A DNA stretch of 64,000 nucleotides, taken from NCBI RefSeq assembly GCF_031679605.1, contig NZ_CP117522.1:7006001-7070000 (forward strand). Reading direction: 5' to 3'. The DNA comes from Streptomyces luomodiensis. Lineage in GTDB: Bacteria; Actinomycetota; Actinomycetes; Streptomycetales; Streptomycetaceae. Below the pieces are notes generated by a model that searched no databases, was not told where the DNA came from, and saw only the letters and a program-made list of their open reading frames with translations. Shown one piece after another: positions 51,107 through 63,074 of this stretch; the first letter of the stretch is position 1, and each line of letters begins with the position of its first letter. The translations under genes and the position numbers were made by a program.

Positions 51107-53284
51107 ATGGCCCATCCCCTCACCCATGACGACCCCCAGCGCCTCGGTCCGTACACCCTCGTCGCCCGGCTCGGCAGCGGGGGCATGGGCACGGTGTACC
51201 TGGGCCGCTCATCCGGCGGCCGTACGGTCGCGCTGAAGACCATGCACGCGCGGTTCGCGTCGGAGGCGGAATTCCGCACCCGCTTCCGGCTGGAGACCGA
51301 TGCCGCGCGGGTCATCGGCGGACGGTACGGAGCGCAGGTGATCGACGCGGACACGCTCGCCCCGACCCCCTGGCTCGCCACCGAATACGTCCTCGGCCCG
51401 CCGCTGGACGACGCGGTCGCGCTCGGCGGCGCCCTGCCCGAGCGGGCCGTACGGGCGCTGGGCGCGGCCCTGTGCGACGCGCTCGCCCAGCTGCACCGGT
51501 CCGATGTGGTCCACCGCGACCTCAAGCCGTCCAACATCCTGCTGACCGCCCTCGGCCCCAAGGTCATCGACTTCGGCATCGCCCGCGCGGTGGGCGACGA
51601 CCGGCTGACCCGTACGGGCGCCGCCGCCGGAACGCCCGCCTATATGTCGCCCGAACAGGTGGCCGGTGGTGAACACGCCGCCGCGGGCGATGTGTTCGCC
51701 CTCGCCGGAGTGCTCGTCTTCGCGGCGACCGGCCGGCCCCCTTTCGGCGGCGGACAACCCGCCGATCTGCTCTACCGGGTGCGGTACACCGACCCGGACC
51801 TGTCCGGACTGCCGGGGGAACTGCGCACCGTACTGGAGCCGTGCTTCGCCAAGGACCCGGGACGGCGGCCCGGCACGGCCGAGCTCGGGCCGCGGCTGCA
51901 CGACGGAGGCGGCCACTTCGCCGATCATCTGCCGGACCCCGTCCTGGCGGAGATCGCCCGGCTCGGCGCGGCCGTATGGGAGATCCAGCCGTCCAGGACG
52001 CCCGCGCCGGTGGCGGAGGGGACCACGGCCGGAGCGCACCGGCCACCCGGGCCGGCCGGGATCTCCCGCCGTAAGGCCGTCACGATCGGCGGGGGCGGAG
52101 CGGTCGCGGCCGCCGCGGCCGCCGCCTGGGTCTGGCTCCGCCCCGACGGCGGTGCGAGCGGTAGCGCGGCCCGGACACCGGCGCCCACCACACGGCCGCC
52201 CGGGACCCCGCCGCGTATGTCCTGGAAGGTCACCCCGCCCTCCGACACCGCCATGGCCGAATGCGCGGTCCTCCTCGCCGGGGACCACGCCGCGATCATC
52301 GCCGACACCGGGCTGTACTGGATCGACCCCGGCACCGGGGCCAGGCGCGGCACCAACGACCTGGTGACGAAGGCACAGCACGCCGTCTTCGACGGCCGGC
52401 GGCTGCTCGCCTGCGACTCCAGTGCCGAGCACGTCCGGATCGCCCCCGTGGACCCCGGAACCGGCAACTTCCGGACCCCGCTCGCCACGGTCAAGGACCT
52501 GGAGACCGACGACGTACGGCTGCTCGCCGCCACCTCCGACACGGTCTTCCTGGAAGGGACCAGCCGCAAGGGCCCGGTGCGGATGGCCATCGACGCGCGG
52601 ACGGGGGAGGAGCGGTGGCGCCGGGCGAGCGACACCCCTGAGTTCCAGGACCCCCTGGCGACTCCCGCCGGCTCCTCGCTCGTGCTCTCCTTCCGCGAGC
52701 GGGTCACCGTGGTCGACGCCGCCGACGGCAGCCGCCGCTGGTCGAAGATGCTGGCCAAGGAGAACTACCTGATCCTCCCGGGGACGCGGCGGCACACCTT
52801 CTCGGACGGGCTTCTCTATGTCGGCGGGAAGGACCTCCTCGCCGTGCGGCTCTCCGACGGTGAGGTCGTCTGGCGGTTCGGTGAGGGGCGGAAGGCCGGC
52901 GACGGGAACGAGCCGGAGTCCGCGCGATACGGACCGCCCCTGCTCAGGGACGGCGTGGTCTACAGCCTGGAGACGGGCACCGGCCTGGTCGCCGTGGACG
53001 CCAGGAGCGGAAAGCCGCGCTGGGAGCAGAAGAAGGGCACAGGCCCCGCGCTCAACTTCCGCCCGCCGCCCGCCCTCGGCAAGAGGTACCTCTACGCCTT
53101 CCCCGACGTCGGAACCGACCAATGGGCGACGGCGATCGACCTCCGCGGCCACAAGGCGGCCTGGACGTTCCAGGGCCCCGGCACCGCCATGGCCGCGGTC
53201 AACCCCACCATGACCGTCCATCGGGGCGCCGACCGGCTGATCATCGCGGGCGGGTCCACCGTATGCGCCATCCCGCTCGAATGA
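51107..53284 (+). CDS. Ser/Thr protein kinase with C-terminal beta-propeller
   Basis: Product of 725 aa, ATG at 51107, 5 bp after the preceding stop. The kinase domain is complete: LGSGGMGTVY loop (22-31), K44 in VALK, HRDLKPSN (136-143) with catalytic D138, DFG at 155-157 and SPEQ. It belongs to the Hanks-type bacterial family that phosphorylates Ser/Thr. A linker, a membrane helix near 325-345 (Ala-rich) and a PQQ-type propeller outside the membrane follow, suggesting a receptor kinase. It has no PASTA repeats. The propeller could sense a ligand; this is inference. Confidence 0.92.
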   Translation: MAHPLTHDDPQRLGPYTLVARLGSGGMGTVYLGRSSGGRTVALKTMHARFASEAEFRTRFRLETDAARVIGGRYGAQVIDADTLAPTPWLATEYVLGPPLDDAVALGGALPERAVRALGAALCDALAQLHRSDVVHRDLKPSNILLTALGPKVIDFGIARAVGDDRLTRTGAAAGTPAYMSPEQVAGGEHAAAGDVFALAGVLVFAATGRPPFGGGQPADLLYRVRYTDPDLSGLPGELRTVLEPCFAKDPGRRPGTAELGPRLHDGGGHFADHLPDPVLAEIARLGAAVWEIQPSRTPAPVAEGTTAGAHRPPGPAGISRRKAVTIGGGGAVAAAAAAAWVWLRPDGGASGSAARTPAPTTRPPGTPPRMSWKVTPPSDTAMAECAVLLAGDHAAIIADTGLYWIDPGTGARRGTNDLVTKAQHAVFDGRRLLACDSSAEHVRIAPVDPGTGNFRTPLATVKDLETDDVRLLAATSDTVFLEGTSRKGPVRMAIDARTGEERWRRASDTPEFQDPLATPAGSSLVLSFRERVTVVDAADGSRRWSKMLAKENYLILPGTRRHTFSDGLLYVGGKDLLAVRLSDGEVVWRFGEGRKAGDGNEPESARYGPPLLRDGVVYSLETGTGLVAVDARSGKPRWEQKKGTGPALNFRPPPALGKRYLYAFPDVGTDQWATAIDLRGHKAAWTFQGPGTAMAAVNPTMTVHRGADRLIIAGGSTVCAIPLE

Positions 53285-53351
53285 CCGGCGCCGCGGACCC
53301 GTCCCGGCGCGCCGCCCCGCCCGCCCCCACCGTGACCAGGAGAGCCCGACC

Positions 53352-55409
53352 ATGAACCCCCTCGGCACCGGCGATCCGCTGCGCCTCGGCCCGTACCGGC
53401 TCACCGGCGTGCTCGGCGCGGGCGGTATGGGCCAGGTCTACCTCGGGCGGGACTCCGAGGGCCGGACCGCGGCGGTCAAGGTGCTGCGGCCCGAACTGGC
53501 CCATGATCCGCAGATGGCCCGGCGCTTCCTCCGCGAGGCGCACGCGGCCCAGGCCGTACGGGGCGAGGGTGTGGCGCGGGTGCTCGCGGCGCGGACCGAG
53601 GGCGGGCGGCCGTGGATCGCCACGGAATTCCTCGCCGGACCCACCCTCGACCAGGCCGTGGAGCGGTACGGCGCCCTGGACGAGCCCGCCGTAAGGGCGC
53701 TCGGAGCCGCGCTCGTCCGCACGCTCCGCGACATCCACGGCGCCGGGCTGGTCCACCGCGACCTCAAACCGTCCAACATCGTGCTGACCTCCCGCGGCCC
53801 GAGGATCATCGACTTCGGGATCGCCCGGCCCGAGCACGGACTGACGCTGACCACCACCGGACAGACCGTCGCCACCCCCGGCTACGCCGCGCCCGAGCAG
53901 GTCCTGGGGCGTCGGACCGGCCCCGCGGGGGACGTGTTTTCCCTCGGGGTGGTCCTCGCCTACGCGGCGGGCGGACGGCCGGTCCACGAGGGCGGTCATG
54001 TGGCCGCCGTGCAGTACCAGGTGGTGCACGGCGAGCCGGAGCTGGGCTCGGTGCCCGAGGCGCTGCGAACCCTGGTCGAGCCCTGTCTGGCCAAGGACCC
54101 CGGCAGCCGCCCCGGCCTCGACTGGATCGGCCGGGCGCTGGCGCCGCCCCGGGGCGCGGACCGGGCCTGGCGGAGCGGGCCCCTGGCGCAGGACATCGCG
54201 CGGCGCGAGGCGGACGCCCGGCGCATGGCCGCCCTGCCCGGCGACCGGCCGGGCCCCTCCCGGCGGCGGCTGATCGGCACGCTCGCCGCGGGCGGCGCCG
54301 TGCTCGTGGCGGGTGGCGGAGGTGTCGCGTGGTGGCTGCTGCGCGGCGACGGGGCGGAGGCCGGCGGGCGGCCCTGGGAGGCCGAGCCGCTGGCCCACTA
54401 CGACGAGGGGACGGCCCCGTCGCCCCTGTGGGGCCCGGTGGACCTCGGCTCCCTCGGCGTCGCCGATGCGGGGGTACCGGCCCCGCTCACCGTAAAGGAC
54501 CTCGTCGTGGCCCCGGCCGAGGGCGGCCGGCTGCGGGCCTTCGACGTCCGCACCGGCCGGCCCCGCTGGACCTCCCGGACCGCCGGACTGACCGGGCGGC
54601 CCCTCGCCGCGGCCGATGACGCCGTCCTTACCGTCGACAGCAACGGCGTGCTGCACGCGCTGAACGCCAAGGACGGCACCGAACGGTGGAAGGCGCCGGC
54701 AGTGGACGCGGCGACCCTGCTGGCCGTGGACGACAAGGCCGTCTATCTCGCCACCCGTGACGGTGAGCTGCGCGCCGTCGCGCTGACGTCGCACATGGCC
54801 CTGTGGACGGTGCCCTCGCCGGTGAGGACATCCGAGAAGAGCCCGGCGGCGGCCGCGGTGGCCACCGGTCATCTGGTGGTCTGTGGCGACGACGGCCAGG
54901 TCGTGGCGCTCGACACCGCCCGCGGGAAGACCCTCTGGGGGCCCACCCGGCGCGGCACCACGGCCCTCGCCCCCGCCATCGCGGACAACACCGTCTATCT
55001 GGGCGGCCGCTCCCTTACGGCACTCGCGCTGTCCACGGGTGAGGAGAAATGGTCCCGGCCCAGCGGCGGCGGGCGCGGCTGGAGCGCACCGGTCGTCGCC
55101 AAGGACGTCGTCTACGCCGTGGACGCCACCGATCTCTCGGCCCGCCGTACGGACGACGGGACGGACGTGTGGACGCTCACCTTCGCCTCAGAGGACAGCC
55201 CGCAGGACGCCCCGGTGATCGCGGGCAACAGCGTCTGGGCGGGCGCCGGGCAGGCCGGTGCGCGGGGCGTCGCGGCGATGGACACCCGCGGCGGACGCCT
55301 CGCCTGGCCGTACACCCAGGGCACCGAGGGCCGCTGGGCGCTGTCCGCGGCCGGCAACCGCGTCTTCCTGCTGCACAACGGAACGCTGACCGCCATGCCC
55401 GTCTTCTAG
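53352..55409 (+). CDS. Ser/Thr protein kinase with C-terminal beta-propeller, second copy
   Basis: Product of 685 aa, ATG with AGGAGAG upstream. Complete kinase motifs: LGAGGMGQVY (21-30), K43 in AAVK, HRDLKPSN (135-142) with D137, DFG at 154-156 and AAPEQ. A membrane helix lies near 304-328 (GTLAAGGAVLVAGGGGVAWWLL). The propeller repeats are clear, of the form AFDVRTGRPRWTSRT, ALNAKDGTERWKAPA and ALSTGEEKWS. It closes a four-gene array of kinase-propeller proteins. Regulation is not evident. Confidence 0.93.
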   Translation: MNPLGTGDPLRLGPYRLTGVLGAGGMGQVYLGRDSEGRTAAVKVLRPELAHDPQMARRFLREAHAAQAVRGEGVARVLAARTEGGRPWIATEFLAGPTLDQAVERYGALDEPAVRALGAALVRTLRDIHGAGLVHRDLKPSNIVLTSRGPRIIDFGIARPEHGLTLTTTGQTVATPGYAAPEQVLGRRTGPAGDVFSLGVVLAYAAGGRPVHEGGHVAAVQYQVVHGEPELGSVPEALRTLVEPCLAKDPGSRPGLDWIGRALAPPRGADRAWRSGPLAQDIARREADARRMAALPGDRPGPSRRRLIGTLAAGGAVLVAGGGGVAWWLLRGDGAEAGGRPWEAEPLAHYDEGTAPSPLWGPVDLGSLGVADAGVPAPLTVKDLVVAPAEGGRLRAFDVRTGRPRWTSRTAGLTGRPLAAADDAVLTVDSNGVLHALNAKDGTERWKAPAVDAATLLAVDDKAVYLATRDGELRAVALTSHMALWTVPSPVRTSEKSPAAAAVATGHLVVCGDDGQVVALDTARGKTLWGPTRRGTTALAPAIADNTVYLGGRSLTALALSTGEEKWSRPSGGGRGWSAPVVAKDVVYAVDATDLSARRTDDGTDVWTLTFASEDSPQDAPVIAGNSVWAGAGQAGARGVAAMDTRGGRLAWPYTQGTEGRWALSAAGNRVFLLHNGTLTAMPVF

Positions 55410-55607
55410 CCCCACCATCCATGCCTCCTCCCACCTCCCGGCCAGGACGCTGGTAACCTGTCTGCTGGCCGTTTGCGTACGCGTCCCCGGAGACCCCGAG
55501 TCTCGGGAGACAGCGCCCAGCGGACCCCGCCTCCCGAGTCACGGAAGATCCCCTGCGACAACGACCAGGGGCACTCGGCGGCCGATGACGAAAGCAAGGA
55601 GTACCGA
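55410..55607 (+). promoter_or_regulatory. rpsO leader and promoter region
   Basis: No gene. TAACCT at 55454-55459 is a possible -10 (ggTAACCT). A short hairpin CCCGAG-T-CTCGGG lies at 55495-55507. In S. coelicolor the rpsO-pnp operon is known to have rpsO promoters in this position. AAGGAG at 55596-55601 is the rpsO ribosome site. Confidence 0.4.
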
Positions 55608-55895
55608 GTGTCGCTCGACGCCGCTACCAAGAAGCAGATCATGACCGAGTTCGCCACCAAGGAGGGCGACACCGGCTCCCCCGAGGTCCAGGTCGCGCTG
55701 CTCACGCGCCGCATCTCCGACCTCACCGAGCACCTCAAGACCCACAAGCACGACCACCACTCCCGCCGGGGTCTGCTGCTCCTGGTCGGCCAGCGCCGCC
55801 GTCTGCTGCAGTACCTGGCGAAGAAGGACATCACGCGCTTCCGTGCGCTGGTCGAGCGCCTCGGCATCCGCCGCGGTGCCGCGGGCGCCAAGTAA
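55608..55895 (+). CDS. rpsO: 30S ribosomal protein S15
   Basis: Product of 95 aa that binds 16S rRNA helices near the central domain in 30S assembly. The GTG at 55608, with AAGGAG upstream, gives the standard [33 protein letters not shown]-terminus. The core motifs [22 protein letters not shown] and the basic C-terminus are intact. It is followed by a terminator-like hairpin and pnp, the conserved rpsO-pnp order. Confidence 0.98.
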   Translation: MSLDAATKKQIMTEFATKEGDTGSPEVQVALLTRRISDLTEHLKTHKHDHHSRRGLLLLVGQRRRLLQYLAKKDITRFRALVERLGIRRGAAGAK

Positions 55896-55904
55896 GACGC
55901 ACAG

Positions 55905-55939
55905 AAGGGAGCGGTTCCCGCGACGGGGGCCGCTCCCTT
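55905..55939 (+). terminator. rpsO terminator hairpin
   Basis: The arms AAGGGAGCGG (55905-55914) and CCGCTCCCTT (55930-55939) pair perfectly, followed by one more T. It lies 10 bp after rpsO. In S. coelicolor readthrough into pnp and RNase III cleavage in this interval are established. Confidence 0.85.
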
Positions 55940-55953
55940 TGCCGTACGCGGCT

Positions 55954-55973
55954 ACCGCACCGTGCCGTGCGGT
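55954..55973 (+). other. Small hairpin in the rpsO-pnp interval
   Basis: ACCGCAC (55954-55960) pairs with GTGCGGT (55967-55973) around a 6-nt loop. It follows the rpsO terminator directly. Role unknown; part of the folded intergenic RNA. Confidence 0.45.
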
Positions 55974-56006
55974 TTCGGCCAAAGGTGGCCCGTATGGCCT
56001 TCACAC

Positions 56007-56034
56007 CGGTACGTAGCGTACTCGCTACGTACCG
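56007..56034 (+). other. 12-bp hairpin in the rpsO-pnp interval
   Basis: The arms 56007-56018 and 56023-56034 pair perfectly around a TACT loop. A long stem here fits the RNase III substrate known in this operon in S. coelicolor; the assignment to this exact stem is inference. The rest of the 404-bp rpsO-pnp interval, to 56299, likely holds pnp promoters, none of which is clear. Confidence 0.55.
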
Positions 56035-56299
56035 TAGGGGCCGGACGGTACAGCCGTCGTGATGACGGCGGAAGCTTTGTAGTCTGGTCCCAACAACGCC
56101 ATAACGAACGAGGAGGAGCGCCTCATTCCCGCCGCACCGGCGCCACAAGAGCCGGTCCTCGGTAGTGGCTCCCGGAACTGGCAATTCCGGTGGCTTCGAT
56201 CGAAGACCGGCCCGGCCGCCGGCCTTGAAGGCCCGGGGCGCTGCTCCACCACCGTCCACCGTCACACGGACGAGGGACGCAGAAGAGGAGATTTTCCTG

Positions 56300-58533
56300 G
56301 TGGAGAACGAGACCCACTACGCCGAAGCCGTCATCGACAACGGCACCTTCGGCACCCGCACCATTCGTTTCGAGACGGGCCGCCTGGCCCGTCAGGCCGC
56401 CGGTTCGGCCGTGGCCTACCTGGACGACGACACCATGGTGCTGTCGGCCACCACCGTTTCCAAGAACCCCAAGGACCAGCTCGACTTCTTCCCGCTCACG
56501 GTCGACGTCGAGGAGCGGATGTACGCGGCGGGGCGCATCCCTGGTTCGTTCTTCCGCCGTGAGGGCCGTCCCTCCGAGGACGCGATCCTCACCTGCCGTC
56601 TGATCGACCGCCCGCTGCGCCCGTCCTTCAAGAAGGGCCTGCGCAACGAGATCCAGATCGTCGAGACGGTCATGGCGCTCAACCCCGACCACCTCTACGA
56701 CGTGGTCGCGATCAACGCCGCCTCCTGCTCCACGCAGCTGGCCGGGCTGCCCTTCTCCGGTCCGATCGGCGGCACCCGCGTCGCCCTGATCCAGGGCCAG
56801 TGGGTGGCCTTCCCGACCCACTCCGAGCTGGAGGAGGCCGTCTTCGACATGGTCGTCGCCGGCCGGGTGCTGGACGACGGCGATGTCGCGATCATGATGG
56901 TCGAGGCCGAGGCCACCGAGAAGACCATCCAGCTGGTCAAGGGCGGCGCCGAGGCGCCCACCGAGGAGGTCGTCGCCGCCGGTCTGGAGGCGTCGAAGCC
57001 CTTCATCAAGGTCTTGTGCAAGGCGCAGGCGGACCTCGCCGCCAAGGCCGCCAAGCCGACCGGCGAGTTCCCGATCTTCCTCGACTACCAGGACGACGTC
57101 CTGGAGGCGCTGACCGCCGCCGTCCGCGACGAGCTGGCCCAGGCGCTGACCATCGCGGGCAAGCAGGAGCGCGAGACCGAGCTGGACCGCGTCAAGGGTC
57201 TGGCCGCCGAGAAGCTGCTGCCGCAGTTCGAGGGGCGTGAGAAGGAGATCTCCGCCGCGTACCGCGCGCTGACCAAGACCCTGGTGCGCGAGCGCGTCAT
57301 CAAGGAGAAGAAGCGCATCGACGGCCGCGGCGTCACGGACATCCGTACCCTCGCCGCCGAGGTCGAGGCGATTCCGCGGGTCCACGGCTCGGCGCTGTTC
57401 GAGCGGGGCGAGACCCAGATCCTGGGCGTCACCACGCTCAACATGCTCCGCATGGAGCAGCAGCTGGACACGCTCTCGCCCGAGACGCGCAAGCGCTACA
57501 TGCACAACTACAACTTCCCGCCGTACTCCACCGGTGAGACCGGCCGCGTCGGCTCCCCCAAGCGCCGCGAGATCGGCCACGGCGCCCTGGCCGAGCGGGC
57601 GCTGCTGCCGGTGCTGCCCACGCGCGAGGAGTTCCCGTACGCCATCCGCCAGGTCTCCGAGGCGCTCGGCTCCAACGGCTCGACCTCCATGGGGTCGGTC
57701 TGCGCCTCGACGATGTCGCTGCTCAACGCCGGTGTGCCGCTGAAGGCCCCGGTCGCGGGCATCGCCATGGGCCTGATCTCCCAGGAGATCGACGGCGAGA
57801 CCCACTACGTCACCCTCACCGACATCCTCGGTGCGGAGGACGCGTTCGGCGACATGGACTTCAAGGTCGCCGGCACCAAGCAGTTCGTCACCGCGCTTCA
57901 GCTGGACACCAAGCTGGACGGCATCCCGGCGTCCGTGCTGGCCGCGGCCCTCAAGCAGGCCCGCGACGCCCGGCTGCACATCCTCGATGTGATGAACGAG
58001 GCCATCGACGTCCCGGACGAGATGTCCCCCAACGCGCCGCGGATCATCACCGTCAAGATCCCGGTCGACAAGATCGGTGAGGTCATCGGCCCCAAGGGCA
58101 AGATGATCAACCAGATCCAGGAGGACACCGGCGCCGACATCACCATCGAGGACGACGGCACCATCTACATCGGTGCCGCCGACGGCCCGGCCGCCGAGGC
58201 CGCCCGCGCGACCATCAACGGCATCGCCAACCCGACCATGCCGGAGGTCGGCGAGCGCTACCTGGGCACGGTCGTGAAGACCACCACCTTCGGTGCCTTC
58301 GTCTCCCTGCTCCCGGGCAAGGACGGCCTGCTGCACATCTCGCAGATCCGCAAGCTCGCCGGCGGCAAGCGCGTGGAGAACGTCGAGGACGTGCTGCAGG
58401 TCGGCGCCAAGGTCCAGGTCGAGATCGCCGAGATCGACCAGCGCGGCAAGCTCTCCCTGATCCCGGTCCTCGAGGACGAAGAGGGCGGGGACGAGGCGAA
58501 GGCGGACGAGACGAAGAAGGACGAAGCCTCCCA

Positions 58534-58537
<4 letters not shown>
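56300..58537 (+). CDS. pnp: Polyribonucleotide nucleotidyltransferase (PNPase)
   Basis: Product of 745 aa, a phosphorolytic 3'-5' exoribonuclease; in Streptomyces it also synthesises RNA 3' tails. The GTG at 56300, with GAGGAG upstream, gives [15 protein letters not shown]; the open frame reaches further back without support. Two RNase PH domains flank a helical domain. The KH domain is at about 585-640 ([15 protein letters not shown]) and the S1 domain at about 655-720 ([27 protein letters not shown]). An acidic tail ends the chain. Confidence 0.97.
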
Positions 58538-60706
<2,169 letters not shown>

Positions 60707-60716
60707 GGGCACAGCG

Positions 60717-61178
60717 GTGCGCGCAAAGATCACGTATTTCGTTCTCGCGGCCGTCCTGGTCGTCTACTTCGTGCTGGTCGGCGACCGCGGGGTGCTGCTG
60801 ATCCGGGAGGGCACCCCGGTCACCGTCGCCTTCGGCGTGGCGGTGCTGGTGATGCCGCTCATCGGCGCCTGGTTCCTGTGGCAGACCACGCAGTTCGCGC
60901 GGAGCGCGGACCGGCTCGCCCGCGAGCTGGAGGCGGAGGGCGGCCTTCCGGTCGATGAGCTGGTACGGACGCCCGGCGGGCGGATCGACCGGGACTCGGC
61001 GGACGCCGTCTTCGCCAAGCGCCGGACCGAGACGGAGCGGTCGCCGGACGACTGGCGGTCCTGGTTCCGGCTCGCCGTGGCCTACCACGACGCCCGGGAC
61101 ACCGCGCGCGCCCGTAAGGCGATGCAGCGCGCCATCGCCCTGCACGACGGCAAACCGGTGCGGGCGGCCCGGGGCTGA
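60717..61178 (+). CDS. Two-helix membrane protein with a cytoplasmic helical tail
   Basis: Product of 153 aa, GTG 10 bp after dapB. Two membrane helices lie at about 5-22 and 37-57 (VTVAFGVAVLVMPLIGAWFLW). The tail contains WRSWFRLAVAYHDARDTARARKAMQRAIALHDG, a single TPR-like helix pair. Such a protein follows dapB in Streptomyces, as I recall; function unknown. Its stop codon lies in the loop of a strong terminator hairpin. Confidence 0.8.
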   Translation: MRAKITYFVLAAVLVVYFVLVGDRGVLLIREGTPVTVAFGVAVLVMPLIGAWFLWQTTQFARSADRLARELEAEGGLPVDELVRTPGGRIDRDSADAVFAKRRTETERSPDDWRSWFRLAVAYHDARDTARARKAMQRAIALHDGKPVRAARG

Positions 61179-61199
61179 CCCCGGGCCACCCGCACCGGT
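61154..61199. terminator. Long hairpin spanning a stop codon, between converging genes
   Basis: The outer 11-bp arms (61154-61164 with 61189-61199) and inner 7-bp arms (61168-61174 with 61179-61185) pair around a CTGA loop. The TGA of the upstream gene is 61176-61178, in and just beside that loop. It ends the dapB run and the converging PH-domain gene. Confidence 0.85.
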
Positions 61200-61204
61200 A
61201 CGGC

Positions 61205-61756
61205 TCAGTGATGGGCGGCGGCCCAGTCCTCGATCGCGTCGGCGGCCGCCTCGAAGCTTTCCGCGCGGCCCAGGAAGTCGGCGTCATGGCTGGTGAACAG
61301 GGTGCGCGGGGCTCCACCGCGCACCGGTTCGAGCAGCACCGCCTCGCCCTGGACGGTGCGCGGCAGGCCCAGCCAGCGGACCGGCTGCTGGACCGTGCGT
61401 ATCGCGGCGATGTCCTGCCACCGCACGGTGGTGCTCCGCAGGAGGCCGGTCCGGCGCAGCCCCTGGGCGCTCACCTCGACGCCCGCGCGTACCAGCCTTA
61501 CGGCTGCCACGATCATCAGCGCCCCGAGGGCGGCGCAGACGCCCGCCGCGCCCAGCGATCCCGCCAGCGCGATGATCAGCGCGGAGAAGAGCACATACGA
61601 GGCGAGCAGCAGCGCGACGGCGGAGCCCCCGACCCTCCAGGGCCCCGGTCGGTAGGGACGGCGCCAGCGGTCCCGGTCCTCGTAGCCGAGCGGATCCGCT
61701 CCGGCCGCCGCGTCGTCGTCGCGGGCGCGGTCGGCGGTCAGGAAGGGCAGGGGCAC
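61205..61756 (-). CDS. PH-domain membrane protein
   Basis: Product of 183 aa starting at GTG 61756. A polar start is followed by two membrane helices at about 43-66 and 69-90. A beta-rich domain comes next, with GVEVSAQGLRRTGLLRSTTVRWQDIAAIRTVQQP, the pattern of bacterial PH (DUF2581-like) domains. Common in Streptomyces, function unknown. It ends against a shared terminator and starts 109 bp after the small minus-strand gene upstream. Confidence 0.75.
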   Translation of the reverse strand: MPLPFLTADRARDDDAAAGADPLGYEDRDRWRRPYRPGPWRVGGSAVALLLASYVLFSALIIALAGSLGAAGVCAALGALMIVAAVRLVRAGVEVSAQGLRRTGLLRSTTVRWQDIAAIRTVQQPVRWLGLPRTVQGEAVLLEPVRGGAPRTLFTSHDADFLGRAESFEAAADAIEDWAAAHH

Positions 61757-61864
61757 GGAAGGTCCTCACTCACACACATGTCCGGATGGGCCTGTGCTGG
61801 GTGAGGCTATCCCAGTGCTGGGCGGGGTCTGCTCCAGTGCCGGGTGAGGCTGGTCCGGCGCCCC

Positions 61865-62107
61865 TCAGCGCCCGTCGGACGCCTCGGGTTGCTGGATCTG
61901 CTGGGTGGGGTGCGACTGGCTGTCCAGGGCGGGCATCCCGAACATCAGCGAGCCTATGAATCCCGCGACGATCGTGAGACCGATCAGTGTCCGTCCGGCG
62001 ATCTGGGACGGTGTGGCGCGGGGGCGGGGCGGTGGGGTGACATTGCTGCGGAAACGGTCGGCTTCGGCGATGAAGGCGAACGGCACGGGCTCTCGCCGGC
62101 GGGGCAT
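61865..62107 (-). CDS. Small single-pass membrane protein
   Basis: Product of 80 aa, ATG preceded by AAGGAG. A polar cytoplasmic start leads into one membrane helix at about 40-57 (TLIGLTIVAGFIGSLMFG) and a short Gln/Ser/Pro outside tail. No family recognised. It is divergent from thyX across a 179-bp gap that contains an A7 run at 62201-62207. Confidence 0.7.
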   Translation of the reverse strand: MPRRREPVPFAFIAEADRFRSNVTPPPRPRATPSQIAGRTLIGLTIVAGFIGSLMFGMPALDSQSHPTQQIQQPEASDGR

Positions 62108-62286
62108 CTGCGGGCTCTCCTTGGAACCTCGAACGTGAGTACTTCAATGTGTAGGACGTGTGAAAGGCCCATTGGGTGCCCGGTTCCGCCGACTTCGGTC
62201 AAAAAAATCTCGCTGAGCGGGGCTGTCGGTGGTGGCCCGTAAGCTGGGCGCCGCCCCGAGCGAACGCACCATGGAAGGACCCGCCG

Positions 62287-63027
62287 GTGACCCAGACCCC
62301 CGCCGAGACCGAGAAGGCCCGTTTCCGCAGCGATGTGACCGTCGAGCTGGTCAAGCACAGCGCCGCCGACTCCGACGTGCTGTGGGCCGCGCGGGTGTCC
62401 ACCGCGGGCGAGCAGTCCCTCGAGGAGGTCACCAAGGACCCGGAGCGCTCCAAGGGGCTGATCAACTTCCTGATGCGGGACCGGCACGGCAGTCCGTTCG
62501 AGCACAACTCGATGACCTTCTTCATCAGCGCCCCGATCTTCGTCTTCCGCGAGTTCATGCGGCACCGCGTGGGCTGGTCGTACAACGAGGAGTCCGGTCG
62601 CTACCGCCGTCTCGAGCCGGTGTTCTACGTGCCGGGGGAGGACCGGAAGCTGGTCCAGCAGGGCCGCCCCGGGAAGTACGAGTTCGTCGAGGGCACCCCG
62701 GCGCAGCACGAGCTGACCGGCCGGGTGATGGAGGACACATACCGCCACGCCTACGCGGCGTACCAGGAGATGCTGGCCGCCGGAGTGGCCCGCGAGGTGG
62801 CCCGGTCCGTGCTCCCGGTCGGCCTGTTCTCCTCGATGTACGCGACCTGCAACGCCCGCTCGCTGATGCACTTCCTGGGCCTGCGCACCCAGCATGAGCA
62901 GGCGGCGGTGCCCTCGTTCCCGCAGCGGGAGATCGAGATGGTCGGGGAGCGGATGGAGGCGGCCTGGGCGCGGCTGATGCCGCTCACCTACGCCGCCTTC
63001 AACGCCAACGGCCGGGTGGCCCCGTAG
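62287..63027 (+). CDS. thyX: Flavin-dependent thymidylate synthase
   Basis: Product of 246 aa that makes dTMP from dUMP using FAD and methylenetetrahydrofolate. The GTG at 62287, after AAGGAC, gives MTQTPAETEKARF; upstream frame lacks a site. The ThyX motif region reads RHR (92-94)-VGWSYNEE-S103-GRY. The spacer between RHR and the serine is eight residues, one more than the textbook RHR-X7-S. The later NARSLMHFLGLRTQHEQAQ-type region is also present (NARSLMHFLGLRTQHEQA). Confidence 0.96.
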   Translation: MTQTPAETEKARFRSDVTVELVKHSAADSDVLWAARVSTAGEQSLEEVTKDPERSKGLINFLMRDRHGSPFEHNSMTFFISAPIFVFREFMRHRVGWSYNEESGRYRRLEPVFYVPGEDRKLVQQGRPGKYEFVEGTPAQHELTGRVMEDTYRHAYAAYQEMLAAGVAREVARSVLPVGLFSSMYATCNARSLMHFLGLRTQHEQAAVPSFPQREIEMVGERMEAAWARLMPLTYAAFNANGRVAP

Positions 63028-63074
63028 CCGGGCACGGTCGGTGCCCGGACGGATCATCGGGCGAAGTGTCCGTA

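Noticed and set aside
56123..58336. 737-codon minus-strand frame over pnp
   Set aside because: It is antisense to PNPase; codon pattern and motifs support pnp only.
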